A DNA stretch of 5,267 bases, from positions 1-5,267 of the forward strand of contig LCBW01000031.1 in assembly GCA_000997465.1 (NCBI GenBank), written 5' to 3'. Origin of the DNA: Parcubacteria group bacterium GW2011_GWC1_41_7 (GTDB lineage Bacteria > Patescibacteriota > Minisyncoccia > UBA6257 > HR35). How positions within the stretch are numbered: the stretch's first letter is position 1; each line of letters begins with the position of its first letter. Of this stretch, positions 5,017 through 5,267 are shown piece after piece. Below the pieces are notes generated by a model. The model did no database searches. It was not told the DNA's origin and was given only the letters and a program-made list of their open reading frames with translations. Both the position numbers and the translations under genes were made by a program.

Positions 5017-5267
5017 ATTAAAACAGCGTGACGCGTCTCTCGAAGCACGTTTTTGGTGCGACAAAGGATTTTCTTCACAAGCTGCGGAGATATTGAATGC
5101 GCATGGAAGTGATGTGCAAATGGAGTCGTTATTGTCTGGAAAGTTTCGTCGCTATCATCATCTTTCTCTAATCCAACACCTACTTATCCCATCTATAGTG
5201 CTGCTCAATATTCGCGACCTTTTCCTCGTCATAGCCGGTTTTTTTCAGTTGAATCTCTTTCGGAGAA
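4949..5267 (+). CDS. murG: MurG, UDP-GlcNAc:lipid I GlcNAc transferase, N-terminal 106 residues (cut by window end)
   Basis: Open from ATG 4949 to the last base, no stop reached; 106 codons of the usual 350 or so. MurG adds GlcNAc to lipid I to give lipid II at the cytoplasmic membrane face. The start MKILAVGGGSGGHVTPVVAV carries the glycine-rich loop GGGSGGH (7-13) with H13, equivalent to the GGTGGHVFP loop of E. coli MurG. FWCDKGFSSQ, LLSGKFRRYHHLSL and NIRDLFLVIAGFFQ follow, as in Saccharibacteria-type MurG. AGGAG at 4940-4944, four bases from the ATG, fixes the start. The first 68 bp overlap the end of ftsW in another frame, indicating tight, probably translationally coupled expression. 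No frameshift is visible in the part present. Confidence 0.9.
   Translation, partial: MKILAVGGGSGGHVTPVVAVLAELKQRDASLEARFWCDKGFSSQAAEILNAHGSDVQMESLLSGKFRRYHHLSLIQHLLIPSIVLLNIRDLFLVIAGFFQLNLFRR

Noticed and set aside
1..5267. CRISPR array, insertion sequence, rRNA, or toxin-antitoxin genes
   Set aside because: No spaced repeats, terminal inverted repeats, transposase motifs or rRNA-like sequence were seen; the small frames lack supporting signals.

Overview
The window looks like a metagenomic contig built from two or three pieces of different origin, most likely from Candidate Phyla Radiation (Patescibacteria) bacteria and companions. Genes are small and tightly packed. Proteins at the right end (MraY C-terminal half, FtsW, MurG start) resemble Saccharibacteria (TM7) division and cell-wall proteins; this is recognition from memory, not a search. 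Base composition changes along the window: the left part (about 1-2450) and right part (from about 3398) are of moderate GC, while about 2570-3397 is clearly GC-rich (one sampled 60-base line, 2941-3000, is 40/60 G+C; line 3541-3600 is 26/60).

Layout. 1-390: no convincing gene; a small hairpin and a short tandem repeat. 391-966 (+): divergent ITPase/HAM1/RdgB-type NTP pyrophosphatase. 953-1487 (+): YjjX/DUF84-type inosine/xanthosine triphosphatase, overlapping the previous gene by 14 bp and broken by a one-base shift in a T6 run. 1524-1547: hairpin between converging genes. 1546-2367 (-): class I SAM-dependent methyltransferase. 2458-2491: strong terminator-like hairpin on the + strand, followed by a good sigma70-like promoter. 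2566-3027 (+): exported His-rich protein whose signal peptide ends in an in-frame TGA. 3041-3397 (+): N-terminal part of an M23 (LytM) peptidoglycan peptidase lipoprotein. At about 3392-3400 this frame passes without interruption into the C-terminal half of MraY (to 3874). Then comes ftsW (3876-5016), which lacks an internal segment and shifts frame near 4100-4108, and murG (4949 to the window end, incomplete), which overlaps ftsW by 68 bp.

Functionally, the left pair would remove deaminated purine nucleotides from the nucleotide pool. The middle pair looks like a small envelope operon. The right block is a classic dcw-type order mraY-ftsW-murG: lipid I synthesis, septal glycan polymerisation and lipid II synthesis. 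The most important reading is cautionary. The M23-MraY fusion has neither domain complete, joins at a short motif common to both families (Asn-Ala, aacgcg) and coincides with a composition change, so it is far more likely a chimeric assembly than a new enzyme. The T6 frameshift, the in-frame TGA and the FtsW deletion also suggest an error-prone or rearranged sequence. I see no convincing new multi-gene system. The best biological leads are the tandem house-cleaning NTPases, the dual-coded ftsW/murG overlap and the His-rich protein next to the M23 lipoprotein.
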